Shown in pieces: positions 1 to 8,360 of a DNA stretch of 64,000 nucleotides (positions within the stretch are counted from its first letter, which is position 1; the number at the start of each line of letters is the position of its first letter). Both the position numbers and the translations under genes were made by a program. Where the stretch lies: positions 1 to 64,000 of the forward strand of contig NZ_AWGE01000008.1 in NCBI RefSeq assembly GCF_000495815.1. The letters run 5' to 3'. The notes beneath the pieces are model-generated. The model saw only the letters and a program-made list of their open reading frames with translations. It was not told the DNA's origin and did not search any database. Origin of the DNA: Asticcacaulis sp. AC466. GTDB lineage: Bacteria; Pseudomonadota; Alphaproteobacteria; Caulobacterales; Caulobacteraceae.

Positions 1-734
1 ACAGCCTGTTACCCCGGCTTTTAGGAGCGGTCGAAAAGGACCGGAGACTCTCCCGGAAAGGCGTTGAGTTTTTGGGACTCAGGTACTGGGATCGCCTTGC
101 GGTAGACGAGCTATTGGCGGATCTTGTACCAACGGCGGTGCGCTTCAAAAAAGGGAAGGCCAAGGCATGTGTTTCTGTGCACTTCAAATACAATCCGGCT
201 AATCTAAATTGCATCTACATCTGGAATTTTGTGCGCAATATTTACGTCGAAGTGCCTTGCGTTAACGTCGAATATGCCAATGGCCTGAGCCTTTTCCAGC
301 ACAACTTCATCCGGGCTCGTGCAAGAGAAGAAGGGATGGAGTTCTCTACAAACCTTCAGAAAATCAAGGCTCGTCTACGTGTGAAGGAACTGTATGCTTC
401 CCTTGTCCCAAAGGTCAGGGTGCAAAGACGAAGCAAACTTGAGCGATTAATGACTTCGCCGCGCGTTCAGGAACTGATCTCTATCGAGAGCTTGGGAGCG
501 GACTTTCCTGACTTCGATCTGCTGCCACAAAAAACGCTCGCCAGTATTCGTACAGATAAGGGAGAGCCCCCAGAGATTTCCCCGCCTGGCGCTGCCAAAG
601 CCAGAAGGACACGCGCGCAAACGCGTAAAGCTCTCGAGGCCGGTAGCCAGGCCCCTTCGACCGAAGAAATCACCTCAAAATACTTTAAATCCAGTTCATC
701 TCAGGCCCCATGGAAAGGGTATGATAATGGCTAA
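1..734 (+). CDS. tniA: TniA-like transposase, C-terminal part (truncated by the window edge)
   Basis: The reading frame is open from base 3, so the gene starts outside the window and about 243 codons are visible. The first residues (RRLSRKGVEFLGLRYW) match the start of the beta-barrel domain of Mu-type DDE transposases (Mu_transpos_C), which follows the RNase-H catalytic core in TniA/TnsB. A TTG at 72 is in frame but is not the true start. The C-terminal 70 residues are basic, low in complexity and end in FKSSSSQAPWKGYDNG; in TnsB-like proteins such tails contact the AAA+ partner. The gene overlaps tniB by 14 bp, so translation is probably coupled. The DDE residues lie upstream and cannot be inspected. 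Confidence 0.85.
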   Translation, partial: SLLPRLLGAVEKDRRLSRKGVEFLGLRYWDRLAVDELLADLVPTAVRFKKGKAKACVSVHFKYNPANLNCIYIWNFVRNIYVEVPCVNVEYANGLSLFQHNFIRARAREEGMEFSTNLQKIKARLRVKELYASLVPKVRVQRRSKLERLMTSPRVQELISIESLGADFPDFDLLPQKTLASIRTDKGEPPEISPPGAAKARRTRAQTRKALEAGSQAPSTEEITSKYFKSSSSQAPWKGYDNG

Positions 735-1671
735 AATCTTTTATATGCCTCTTACGGGGCAGTTGAGCGCTGACTTCAGCCCTAGCACAACTAAAAAAGT
801 TGCGTCAGCTTTGTCAAAATTCTCTTCAGTTTTCATCAATTTACCACAGCAAACACAGGTTCATGCTCATTTGGATTGCCTGCGTCTTACTGGCAAAGCG
901 AGTAAGGGAGAGCCGCAAAGGGCCCTGCGCTGTTTGGCGCCGCCAGCATCGGGCAAAAGCACCTTGGCGCAGACCTACGCCCGCTCCGTCAATACGGCTG
1001 TACCTGCGGGTGAAAACAGTACGCCTGTAGTGTACGTCTCTCTACAAAACAATGCGACCAGCAAGCGGTTTATGCAGTCGATATTGTTTGGCCGTAACGC
1101 CTCTGACGTCGGTACCGAAATGATGCTCAAGCGGCGCATCGTTGATGATTTTGCTAAAAACGGGGTGGAGCTGTTGATAATTGATGAGATCCATCATGCA
1201 TCGACTAGGGATGATTCAACCCCGCTCACCAATGTCGTGAAATCATTTCTGAACGATGCGATCTGTCCCGTAGCATTTTTCGGAACGCCGGCCGCCGAAA
1301 ACCTCTTTAGGGGGAATCGGGAGTTGGCGCAGCGAACCCAAATTGTATGTGACATCAAACCGCTTAAGTCTCATGCGGAAGATATGGAAACCTTGGCTGC
1401 ATTCCTCGTTCAGATGGATCGTGAGCTCGTGAAACGTGATATTTTTCGACGATCATCGTCGTTCCTACACGATCACGCCGTTGAATGCCTTATGGAAGTT
1501 TCTGAAGGGGTTGTCGGGGCTGTAGCTCGCATATTGCAACATGCCCTCGAAATTGCCGTTTGGCGCCATGCTGACCACATCGAAATGTTCGATCTTGCAC
1601 GGGCGGTAGACGAATGGGCGATTCCTCAGGGTTACGTCAACACTAACCCTTTTCTAAGGGGGAGAGCATGA
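721..1671 (+). CDS. tniB: TniB-like AAA+ ATPase of a Tn5053/Tn7-type transposon
   Basis: This is a 316-residue ATP-binding transposition protein of the TniB/TnsC type, which links the TniA transposase to target DNA. Walker A is APPASGKST at about residues 73-81. Walker B is LLIIDEIHH at about 151-159, followed by an alpha-helical AAA lid. The length fits TniB (about 300 residues). The start may be ATG 721 or ATG 727 (MAKIFYM); both lie inside the end of tniA. The stop overlaps the tniQ start (ATGA, 1668-1671), giving a tight tniA-tniB-tniQ operon. The family assignment is firm; the ATPase activity is inferred from the motifs. Confidence 0.88.
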   Translation: MIMAKIFYMPLTGQLSADFSPSTTKKVASALSKFSSVFINLPQQTQVHAHLDCLRLTGKASKGEPQRALRCLAPPASGKSTLAQTYARSVNTAVPAGENSTPVVYVSLQNNATSKRFMQSILFGRNASDVGTEMMLKRRIVDDFAKNGVELLIIDEIHHASTRDDSTPLTNVVKSFLNDAICPVAFFGTPAAENLFRGNRELAQRTQIVCDIKPLKSHAEDMETLAAFLVQMDRELVKRDIFRRSSSFLHDHAVECLMEVSEGVVGAVARILQHALEIAVWRHADHIEMFDLARAVDEWAIPQGYVNTNPFLRGRA

Positions 1672-3596
1672 TGACATCGTCTGATCTTCCACAGCGTTTG
1701 CCCATATCCGTCGAGATCATTCCTGGAGAGACTCTGCACGGATACCTGCGACGTGTGGCGAACGCCAATCATATGCCCACAATGCGCTCCCTGTTTGTTT
1801 TACTTGGTATCAGTGTTGAATCCGAGCGTACAAGAGCAAGCCAGATGCTTGCCGATTTGCCCCGTATGACCGCTATATTGGGACAAGATGCCGAGACTAT
1901 TCGTGAATTGATTCCTGTATTCAATGTCAAAAGTGGGCAGACGGCGGAATTCCACAGGCTTAAAATCAGAGATTTGTATATTAATCACAATGGAAGGCGG
2001 GTTTCGCCGTCAGGGCTACAAGTATCCTCCCACCACAGATTCGAGTGGGATTTATTACCGCTAGGATTTTGTGCCGAGACATGGGACTTGCTTATTGACC
2101 GATGCCCACAGGACGGTTGCGGAAATAGACTGACGTGGGCAGGACGTGGAGCTATCCACCTTTGCGGCCATTGCGGGTACGATCTACGATCAGCTTCCGT
2201 CGCCAAGGTTCAGCCCGAGCACCGCCAAAACCTGTCATTCCTAGCGGATATAATCTGCGGTGAGCCTCTTCGCCAACAACGCGCTCTACTGCGGCTGCAT
2301 CCTCAGCTTCGTCATTTGAACAGGGGATCATTGTTTGAGCTCGTTTTGTTATTCGGTCGGGTAGAACTTACATTTTCTGGGAAATACGAGAGTTTAAGAG
2401 GGCGCCATAAACTGGGGTACCCGGAACGTCTCCTTTTGGGGAGTGAAATTTTGATCGGCTATCCCCAAACTATTTTAGATCGCATTGCGGCAGATAATAT
2501 TTGGCTGATGCCAAAATATTTCACGGTCTTGAGGGAGATGGCCCTCTCAAATCTTACAGAAGAGGCCGCCAACTTTTTATCATTTATGATTCAGGAAATG
2601 CGGCCAAAATCGTCCAACAAAATTGAGGACTTGGCCGCCACGCGGCAGACCGAAGGCATGCTAACACTCAGGGAGGTTGCTCGCACATTGAAGATTCAGA
2701 ATGCCGATGTACGCAGTCTTGTTAACAACAAGCTGTTGCCAGCAATCAATGTTCGATGCAGGCATCGTGCTTACCAATGGTATCGCCGTGGTGATGTCGA
2801 GAAGCTCTCAGAAGAGATGGAAGATCGTATCTGTTTGGCCGATATGAGCGCAGACACCAAGCTACCCATTCAGGCATTTGAACAGCTAGTCGATATTGGC
2901 GTTCTTAAGCGCCATCCATCAGTGGCACTCAGCAGCCTATATAAAGGCACATATGTCTATCCTTGGCACTGGCATGTGTTCCAGCGAAAATTCAACAAAT
3001 CAGTCGGCATCACTGAAGAGGGGGATAGCGAGCGGATACCATTGGCCGAGGCTTTCAAATCTATTGGCGGGCGCCCTAAGCCGTGGGGCGGTTTGATTGT
3101 AAAGACACTTGCAGGGGCACTTCCTGGTGGTCTGAAAATGTTTTTGCCAGAAAACGGATGGAGCTCTGAAAACCTAAGTATTAGCAAGGAGTGTTATCAT
3201 CTCTTGATGTATGGCCAGGTTGATTTCAATCTGATGGGCACGTTCAGTAGAGCGGCGTGTACGCGGCTTGAAGCAGAGGAATATTTGAATTGTTTTCCGC
3301 GTGATATATCAACGCTCTTGAATTTGGGGCTGCTGCGCTATGTTAAACATACCAGCGCAGCCTTGGACTTCGAATGCGTTCAGTCAGTTGGGAAGGTCTA
3401 TATTTCTGCCTGTGAAATTGCAGCGCGTTTGGGAATAAAGGCCATGAATCTTGCGAAATGGGCTAGGGTACATGGTCTTGAGAAGCCTGATGAAAATAGT
3501 GTCATGTGGCGAAGGCAGGATGTAGAAATTTATCTGCCGACGCAGCAATCCACATGGTCACATTCAAGCCAAAACGAGAAGGCGCGTTACGGATAG
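1668..3596 (+). CDS. tniQ: TniQ-family target-selection protein with tandem C-terminal helix-turn-helix segments
   Basis: The N-terminal 180 residues are TniQ-like: ISVEIIPGETLHGYLRRVA near residue 14, then a zinc-finger pattern at about 146-169 (CPQDGC, 14 residues, CGHC). TniQ/TnsD proteins choose the insertion site and recruit the AAA+ ATPase. At 642 residues it is much longer than the roughly 400-residue TniQ of Tn5053. The extra C-terminal half shows several helix-turn-helix-like stretches, near residues 331-380 (TLREVARTLKIQNADVRSL), 456-490, 525-560 and 578-622 (ISACEIAARLGIKAMNLAKW). These look like repeated DNA-binding modules, which suggests recognition of a fixed attachment sequence. 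That function is inferred. Confidence 0.85.
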   Translation: MMTSSDLPQRLPISVEIIPGETLHGYLRRVANANHMPTMRSLFVLLGISVESERTRASQMLADLPRMTAILGQDAETIRELIPVFNVKSGQTAEFHRLKIRDLYINHNGRRVSPSGLQVSSHHRFEWDLLPLGFCAETWDLLIDRCPQDGCGNRLTWAGRGAIHLCGHCGYDLRSASVAKVQPEHRQNLSFLADIICGEPLRQQRALLRLHPQLRHLNRGSLFELVLLFGRVELTFSGKYESLRGRHKLGYPERLLLGSEILIGYPQTILDRIAADNIWLMPKYFTVLREMALSNLTEEAANFLSFMIQEMRPKSSNKIEDLAATRQTEGMLTLREVARTLKIQNADVRSLVNNKLLPAINVRCRHRAYQWYRRGDVEKLSEEMEDRICLADMSADTKLPIQAFEQLVDIGVLKRHPSVALSSLYKGTYVYPWHWHVFQRKFNKSVGITEEGDSERIPLAEAFKSIGGRPKPWGGLIVKTLAGALPGGLKMFLPENGWSSENLSISKECYHLLMYGQVDFNLMGTFSRAACTRLEAEEYLNCFPRDISTLLNLGLLRYVKHTSAALDFECVQSVGKVYISACEIAARLGIKAMNLAKWARVHGLEKPDENSVMWRRQDVEIYLPTQQSTWSHSSQNEKARYG

Positions 3597-3603
3597 AGAA
3601 TAT

Positions 3604-3652
3604 ATGCTCGCCGTCACATCATGAATAATGCACATGTCGTAACGGCGAGCAT
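3604..3652. terminator. Hairpin between convergent tniQ and antitoxin genes
   Basis: Perfect 11-bp inverted repeat ATGCTCGCCGT (3604-3614) and ACGGCGAGCAT (3642-3652), separated by 27 nt. It sits exactly between the two convergent stop codons (3596 and 3663). There is no strong T-run, so it is a probable but unproven bidirectional terminator. Confidence 0.5.
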
Positions 3653-3662
3653 CTCGCTACGT

Positions 3663-4301
3663 TCAAGGCACAATAAAAGCCTCCGTTAACAGGCCTTCCA
3701 AGACGGCTTGACCGGTTTGGTTGTGCAAATAATCTTTCGGTGCGACATCAAGAGCCGGGTGCCAGGTTACCAACCAAGTCCGGGTCCATTTCCAGGCATC
3801 AAAATTTGGCAATGGATTGACTACTTTGAGTTGCCTGGCAATTGTGCCAATCAAGCGAGCAAGCCCCAATGCCTGCTCTGTCTCACGCGCATCCAACATT
3901 TTGCCCTCCCTGGCTTTTTGAACGACATCGGATGGGCAAAGGTCAAGCGCATGCAGGAGCGTAAGGTCTACATCGGTCGGACTAAGTCGCTTAACCAGAG
4001 CGATCAGATCCGTTGCCGACATGCCGGAGCGGATCAATTTAACCCGATCCTTAAGTGGCAAATCGTTGACGGCTTCGACGTCGCATAAATTGAGGGCACG
4101 TAACTCCTTCGATAGCGGCGCCGACAGTACCTGGTCTCGCCAAACTATCTCCTGACCAACTGGAAGCCTGTTGAGCCATGCCCGATCTTCGTCGCTGAGG
4201 TTGTCATGACTTGCGATTGGCCACAGCAGGTCTTCCATCGATATGTGATGTGGCGTAGGGCGAAGTCGTCGTGTGGGATTGGTCTTCAGGATGTTTTTCA
4301 T
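3663..4301 (-). CDS. Antitoxin-like protein with C-terminal Xre/MbcA/ParS toxin-binding domain (DUF2384-like)
   Basis: This is a 212-residue soluble protein. Its last 60 residues (LARLIGTIARQLKVVNPL, then WKWTRTWLVTWHPALD, then QAVLEGLLTEAF) follow the layout of the DUF2384/ParS toxin-binding domain found in antitoxins of RES-type toxins: an N-terminal helix, a tryptophan-rich segment, a NPALG-like turn and a final helix. The N-terminal part is divergent and shows no clear Xre HTH. A RES toxin gene normally lies directly downstream; here the next gene is tniQ on the opposite strand, so the antitoxin is an orphan. It is the only passenger between the transposition genes and the putative right end. 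It could be an anti-addiction or regulatory cargo gene. The domain call is moderate. Confidence 0.6.
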   Translation of the reverse strand: MKNILKTNPTRRLRPTPHHISMEDLLWPIASHDNLSDEDRAWLNRLPVGQEIVWRDQVLSAPLSKELRALNLCDVEAVNDLPLKDRVKLIRSGMSATDLIALVKRLSPTDVDLTLLHALDLCPSDVVQKAREGKMLDARETEQALGLARLIGTIARQLKVVNPLPNFDAWKWTRTWLVTWHPALDVAPKDYLHNQTGQAVLEGLLTEAFIVP

Positions 4302-4729
4302 GCGCTTGTTCCATAGCTATACGCGCGGGGCAATCCCGCGTGCAGGTTATGGAGCTGATCAAGGTCGAACAAGCCGGGTAAAACTAATCCTCCGGCCGAC
4401 GAAGGTCAATGTCCGTGGCGGCTATCAAGATTCCTACAATAGGAATCGAAAAATAGCAAAAAATCGCATTTTATGGCCGGGAAAATGACAATATTTACAA
4501 ACGGTTGTGGGGCGAGCGACAAAAGTGGAAAGTCTAAGCGTCAAAATGGGGCGAACTGGACGAACTTAGCCGGTCCGCTCGAACAAGCGGACTTTGCAAA
4601 TCCGAAATAGGTCAGTATGTTAGCAAGCGCGCCTTAACCGGCCCGCACAATTTTTGTGCGTTAGCATTAAGACACGCAGATTTTAGCGTTAAAGCACGCA
4701 GATTTACCCACTCAAAATTGATTTTGACA
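4302..4729. other. Non-coding right-terminal region of the transposon
   Basis: No convincing gene is present. The region is A/T-rich and holds a small perfect stem-loop at 4573-4592 (GTCCGCT, 6-nt loop, AGCGGAC), the direct repeats at 4661-4705 and the presumed end at 4729. The antitoxin promoter must lie near 4300-4450. Confidence 0.6.
4661..4705. repeat. Two 23-bp direct repeats near the transposon right end (probable transposase-binding sites)
   Basis: The copy at 4661-4683 reads TTAGCATTAAG followed by ACACGCAGATTT. The copy at 4683-4705 reads TTAGCGTTAAA followed by GCACGCAGATTT. They match at 20 of 23 positions and are offset by 22 bp, two helical turns. They lie about 24 bp inside the putative end. 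Arrays of short repeats next to the end are how TnsB/TniA-type transposases recognise their transposon; the role is inferred from this placement. Confidence 0.65.
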
Positions 4730-5087
4730 AATTTCGCTACCCAAGATGTATAATTTTGGGCGTCAATGCCGCTCTAAACGCGCAGAAAACGCGCAAATTT
4801 CATTTGCTAATCCCGTTCCCGGGGGAGCCATCAAAACGGCCAGCACCTGACGGGTTTTGGCCCAGAGCGGACATTGATACATAGGGATGATTTCAAAAAG
4901 CGGACATAGTTGAAGTTGGCTTAAATTAGTCGCACCACTCTTCCTGTTGGCAGAGCCACGAAAGTCGCTTTGCTCAGCGCCCTAGCCACCTCGTTTAGGG
5001 GCGTTTCAACTGGGGCCCCGCGATACAAGCAGAACACAAAGGCGCACCTTAACCATATATTTGAATGCGGCATGATATTTTCCCGGA
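4730..5087. other. Intergenic region flanking the transposon; no gene recognised
   Basis: There is no coding sequence I can support. The phrase AGCGGACAT occurs twice (about 4867 and 4900). A short minus-strand frame at 4921-5178 overlaps the start of the next gene and resembles nothing. The promoter of the outer-membrane gene at 5088 should be here, but no convincing -35/-10 pair was identified. Confidence 0.5.
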
Positions 5088-6341
5088 ATGAAGAAAGCTG
5101 TACTTTTCGTGGTGCTGACCTTTTGGACTTCGAGCGCCATAGCCCGTGAGACCAATCTCGACCTTGCGGGCCCGGCAACGATTTCCGGCTGGGTCGATCT
5201 GCGTTTGGGCCATGCAGACGGCGAAAAAAGCTGGCTAAAGGGCGGCTTTGGCAAGCTGCGCAAGGGCGGTCATTCGGCCAACGCGTATTTGGCTCAGGCG
5301 GCGTTATTGTGGACGCCCCGGCTCAGCGACAATATCACGGCCCATGTGCTGGCGCATTACGTACCGGACGCGGTCAATCCGCTTGGCGTGTCCGAAGCCT
5401 ATTTTAAATGGAAGCCGGTGCCAACGTCGCCCACGCGCTACAGTATGCGCCTCGGCCGCATGTTTCCGCCCATTTCGCTTGAGCATGATGGTCCCGGCTG
5501 GACGACGACGCGCACCCTGACACCTTCGGCGATCAACAGCTGGGTGGGTGAAGAGCTTCTGCTAGATGGGCTTGAAGCCAATGTTCAAACCACCGTTGGC
5601 GATCATAAGCTTGGCGGAACGTTTGGCGTTTACGGCTCTGACGACACCGCCGGCACGATCTTGGCGTTCCGTGGCTGGGCATTGCATGACATTGCGTCCT
5701 CCGGCAATACGAAGCTACCTCTTCCAACGGGCAATGGCACGGGATACAGCGCTGTCTTCCTCGAGCAGGCGCCCTACAGCAAACCGTCGGTAGAGGTCGA
5801 CGGCCGCATGGGCTATTACGGCCGTATTGACTGGCGCCCGCCTGTTCCGGTCGCTTTCAATGTGATCTATCTCTACAATCCGGGAACGCCGACGATTGTC
5901 AAGAATGGACAGTACGGCTGGACGACACGGGTCGTCGGTGGCGGGCTGCAGGCAAGAATTAGCCCGAAGGACGAGGTCCTAAGTCAGGTCATGTGGGGCA
6001 CGACCAAGATGGGCGGAATCGTTGACGCCAACCGTCACGCCGTCGATATACATTTCGATTCGGCCTATGCCTTAGTGTCGCATAGCTTCGACGACGGTAC
6101 CAAACTGACAGCGCGCGGGGAGTATTTCGAGGTCATCGACCATTCGTGGGTCGACTCTGACAATAATAACGAAAAGGGCTATAGCGGGACCCTTGCCTGG
6201 CGAAAGCCCGTTGGCCCGAATCTCGACCTGGCGGTTGAGGCTGTCCACATATGGAGTCTAAGACCGGCGCGCCGCACGCAGTTCGAGGCCGCCAATCAGA
6301 CTCAAAGTCAGATACAGCTGGCGCTTAAATTCCACATTTAG
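5088..6341 (+). CDS. Outer-membrane beta-barrel (porin-like) protein
   Basis: The 417-residue product opens with a signal peptide (MKKAVLFVVLTFWTSSAIA, cleavage about residue 19). It then alternates short polar and aromatic strands typical of an outer-membrane barrel, for example YYGRIDWRPPVPVAFNVIYL and GTLAWRKPVGPNLDLAVEAV, and ends in SQIQLALKFHI with a terminal hydrophobic strand as expected for BAM recognition. No plug, OmpA domain or enzymatic motif is visible. It is probably a passive channel or an uncharacterised barrel of the 'porin' annotation class. It is convergent with the CE2 esterase gene, overlapping by 4 bp, so the two are not co-transcribed. The start is uncertain because the Shine-Dalgarno is weak. 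Confidence 0.6.
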   Translation: MKKAVLFVVLTFWTSSAIARETNLDLAGPATISGWVDLRLGHADGEKSWLKGGFGKLRKGGHSANAYLAQAALLWTPRLSDNITAHVLAHYVPDAVNPLGVSEAYFKWKPVPTSPTRYSMRLGRMFPPISLEHDGPGWTTTRTLTPSAINSWVGEELLLDGLEANVQTTVGDHKLGGTFGVYGSDDTAGTILAFRGWALHDIASSGNTKLPLPTGNGTGYSAVFLEQAPYSKPSVEVDGRMGYYGRIDWRPPVPVAFNVIYLYNPGTPTIVKNGQYGWTTRVVGGGLQARISPKDEVLSQVMWGTTKMGGIVDANRHAVDIHFDSAYALVSHSFDDGTKLTARGEYFEVIDHSWVDSDNNNEKGYSGTLAWRKPVGPNLDLAVEAVHIWSLRPARRTQFEAANQTQSQIQLALKFHI

Positions 6342-7492
6342 AGCAAGGGCGCGCTCACGTCCCATAATTCGGGATGAGCGTCGATATAGGCGTCCATGGC
6401 GTCAGCCATGCGTTTGTGGTCGGCCAGGCTTCCATGATAGTCGCAGGCCGTGCCCTCGATCGTTTTTGCATCGATTGGGATGAACCCGGTTCGGACGATG
6501 CCTATCTGCGCCGCGGCCTTGCGCCAGGCTTCTTCTCGTGCTGCAACCCTCTCAACCTGTTTCGGATCGCTTAACTTAGTAATGTCGGCTGTCCAGACGA
6601 CAAAAGCAGCTGACGGATATTTCCGGTGCAACGTGGTAGCAAAAGCCACATAAGCCTTCTCATAATCCGCCTCAAGCGCCTTCTGCGTCGCCCACTTTTC
6701 TCCAGGTTTGACCGGTGTCGCAAAATCGGCGTCCAGCTTGAGCATGACGATCTGCGGCTGCCACGTCTTGTCCTCATCGCGTACCGACCTGTCGAACAGT
6801 ACGAAGGGATAGACCTTCGGCATGGTCAAGTCAGGCTCGGCGCCGTCATAATTCCGCACCACGCCGCGGCCCGACCAGGCATTGATCCGGTAATCGGCGT
6901 TGAAATGCTTCGCCGCCAGCACTGCATAGCCTTGTTGCGTATCGGTCCGCGCGCGGACCTCTTCGCTGGTGCAGGTGCGAGTGTCGGACCGGTCGCCATA
7001 TCCAGTCATTGAGGAATCACCGATGAACTCGATCTGGCGAGGCCGAGCGGGCGCCGTAAGTGGCGTCTCGCCAGCCGGGATATAGAAGCCGTCGAAGGCC
7101 GCGGCATGGGCTATGCTTTCTGTCACCTTTTCCAGCCGGACGGCGTGTGGTCCGTCACCCAGACCATCGACCTTAAACCGCGCTTCGCCCGGCTGGTTGA
7201 TCGTGACAGGACCGAGATTGTCGATCAGCAGGCGATATTCATTGTAGGGATCACTGAAAGCCAGATAAAATTTGGGGCCTTCGAAGCGGCTTTCAAAGTA
7301 GACGCCGGGCCATTGGTGCTCGTAAGCGGCGCCGCCGCCCGGCATGGGATGGACGACAACCCGTCCACCGACATGGACGTCCACAACCTGGAGGTCTGCG
7401 GGAACCGCCGGCACAGGCGTCACCGTTTGGGCAAACGCGGGCATGGCGATCGATATCAGCAGCCATCCCGCTAGCGAAACTCCGCGCATCAT
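6338..7492 (-). CDS. Exported CE2-type carbohydrate esterase (SGNH hydrolase)
   Basis: Predicted to remove acetyl groups from plant polysaccharides outside the cytoplasm. The protein has a signal peptide (MRGVSLAGWLLISIAMPAFA), an N-terminal beta-sandwich of about 110 residues, then an SGNH hydrolase domain with block I GDSSMTGYG (nucleophile Ser) and the C-terminal CDYHGSLADH block carrying the catalytic His. This two-domain order is typical of carbohydrate esterase family 2. The open frame extends to 7600, but CCGGAGGGGTGTA directly before ATG 7492 fixes the start and leaves a proper signal peptide. No glycosidase is adjacent, so the substrate (xylan, mannan or other) is open. Confidence 0.78.
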   Translation of the reverse strand: MMRGVSLAGWLLISIAMPAFAQTVTPVPAVPADLQVVDVHVGGRVVVHPMPGGGAAYEHQWPGVYFESRFEGPKFYLAFSDPYNEYRLLIDNLGPVTINQPGEARFKVDGLGDGPHAVRLEKVTESIAHAAAFDGFYIPAGETPLTAPARPRQIEFIGDSSMTGYGDRSDTRTCTSEEVRARTDTQQGYAVLAAKHFNADYRINAWSGRGVVRNYDGAEPDLTMPKVYPFVLFDRSVRDEDKTWQPQIVMLKLDADFATPVKPGEKWATQKALEADYEKAYVAFATTLHRKYPSAAFVVWTADITKLSDPKQVERVAAREEAWRKAAAQIGIVRTGFIPIDAKTIEGTACDYHGSLADHKRMADAMDAYIDAHPELWDVSAPLL

Positions 7493-7669
7493 TACACCCC
7501 TCCGGACGGCAAACTGCGCAATCGTGTCGACGACATGCTTATCGTTCTCGATTGTTGGCATGTCTGAACTGGCACTTGTGTGGGAGACTATAAGGCACAA
7601 ACTGCGGGTTGAATCTACTCTATAAAGTTTGGTCGCCCTTCAACACCAATTGTGATGAAAGAAAACGGG

Positions 7670-7695
7670 AAAGAGCGCCGCATCCGGCGCTCTTT
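7670..7695 (-). terminator. Hairpin terminator after the HAAS-like membrane gene
   Basis: Perfect 11-bp stem AAAGAGCGCCG (7670-7680) and CGGCGCTCTTT (7685-7695) with a 4-nt loop, 33 bp beyond the stop of the minus-strand gene at 7728. On the minus strand it is followed by a T-rich stretch (CCCGTTTTCTTTC). Confidence 0.65.
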
Positions 7696-7727
7696 GTTGG
7701 TTTGGACTAAGGCGCCCTGCGCAAGGT

Positions 7728-8360
7728 TTATGCGGCGGCAGGTCCGGGCTGGGCGGGCTTTTTGCCGCCTGCGTCCATCCACGAAAAGCATAAAGAGGCG
7801 ACGACCAGCATGACCCACGGGATCAGACAGGTATAGAATGAAATAAAGACGGGCGAACCGGCATGTACGGCAGTCGCGATCAGGAGCGCTGGGCCGATCA
7901 GGGCGGCCAGGCAGCACCAGGCAAACGCTTTTGGGCGCCACCGGATCAGGCAGATTGCCGCGGCAATGTAGCTACTGGCGGTGAAGCCGCAATAAGCCAG
8001 CAGGACCGGATAGTCGCGAAGACGGGCCGCCGCCACATCGGGATGCCGCAGCAACAACTGGTCGTAAAATCGGTCAGGGGCATGGAAGAATAGGACAGAG
8101 ACAAAAAACACAAAGCCTGAGATGAACAGCGTCCCGTAAAGCAGGGTGACGAGTCCAACGCCCAAGCGGCCAAAACCAGTGATCAGTTTCATGACGGTAA
8201 TCCTTTCCGAACAGGCGGCCCACAGGCAGCCGAAAGCGAATATCAAGGCTTCCTGGCCATTGTCGATGATCTCGATTTCATGGCGCATGGCTTCGCCCCA
8301 GGCCTTGCGGTGCTCTGGCAACATGGCAGTGGCGATGTTGAGTATGTCGTGCGCGATCAT
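7728..8360 (-). CDS. Membrane protein with N-terminal HAAS-like segment, partner of a PadR regulator
   Basis: This is a 210-residue integral membrane protein. The first 50 residues (LNIATAMLPEHRKAWGEAMRHEIEII) resemble the small helical HAAS-type segment often encoded next to PadR regulators. Roughly four to five hydrophobic helices follow (near residues 55-90, 115-140, 145-165 and 170-195). The gene overlaps the upstream padR-like gene by 4 bp (ATGA, 8357-8360), so the two form one operon. PadR/HAAS pairs usually sense envelope or antibiotic stress; the ligand here is unknown. There is a strong hairpin just downstream. The function is not recognised beyond this. Confidence 0.6.
   Translation of the reverse strand: MIAHDILNIATAMLPEHRKAWGEAMRHEIEIIDNGQEALIFAFGCLWAACSERITVMKLITGFGRLGVGLVTLLYGTLFISGFVFFVSVLFFHAPDRFYDQLLLRHPDVAAARLRDYPVLLAYCGFTASSYIAAAICLIRWRPKAFAWCCLAALIGPALLIATAVHAGSPVFISFYTCLIPWVMLVVASLCFSWMDAGGKKPAQPGPAAA

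Larger units (their letters stand above)
1..4729 (+). mobile_element. Tn7/Tn5053-like transposon, right part (tniA-tniB-tniQ, antitoxin, right end)
   Basis: The order is Mu-type transposase C-terminus, AAA ATPase, TniQ, one passenger gene and then a terminal region. This matches the TniABQ core of Tn5053/Tn7-like elements. The transposition genes overlap by 4-14 bp. The stretch is visibly AT-richer than the rest of the window, with long A/T runs at 4430-4760. The outer end is placed at 4729 because the reverse strand there begins TGTCAAAATC, in the TGTCA style of this superfamily, and two direct repeats lie just inside it. The left end is outside the window, so terminal repeats and target duplication cannot be checked. 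Confidence 0.75.

Noticed and set aside
4573-4592. Stem-loop GTCCGCT/AGCGGAC considered as an attC-like or terminator element
   Set aside because: Short stem with no T-run and no integrase core sites; kept only as a note in the transposon end description.
4760-4795. AACGCGCAGAAAACGCGCAAATTT considered as further transposon-end repeats
   Set aside because: It resembles only CGCGCA plus an A/T run and lacks the TTAGC-TTAA half of the 23-bp repeats, so it does not justify moving the element boundary outward.
4921-5178. 85-codon minus-strand frame that might be a transposase remnant
   Set aside because: No recognisable transposase motif; it overlaps the signal-peptide region of the outer-membrane protein gene and has no good start.
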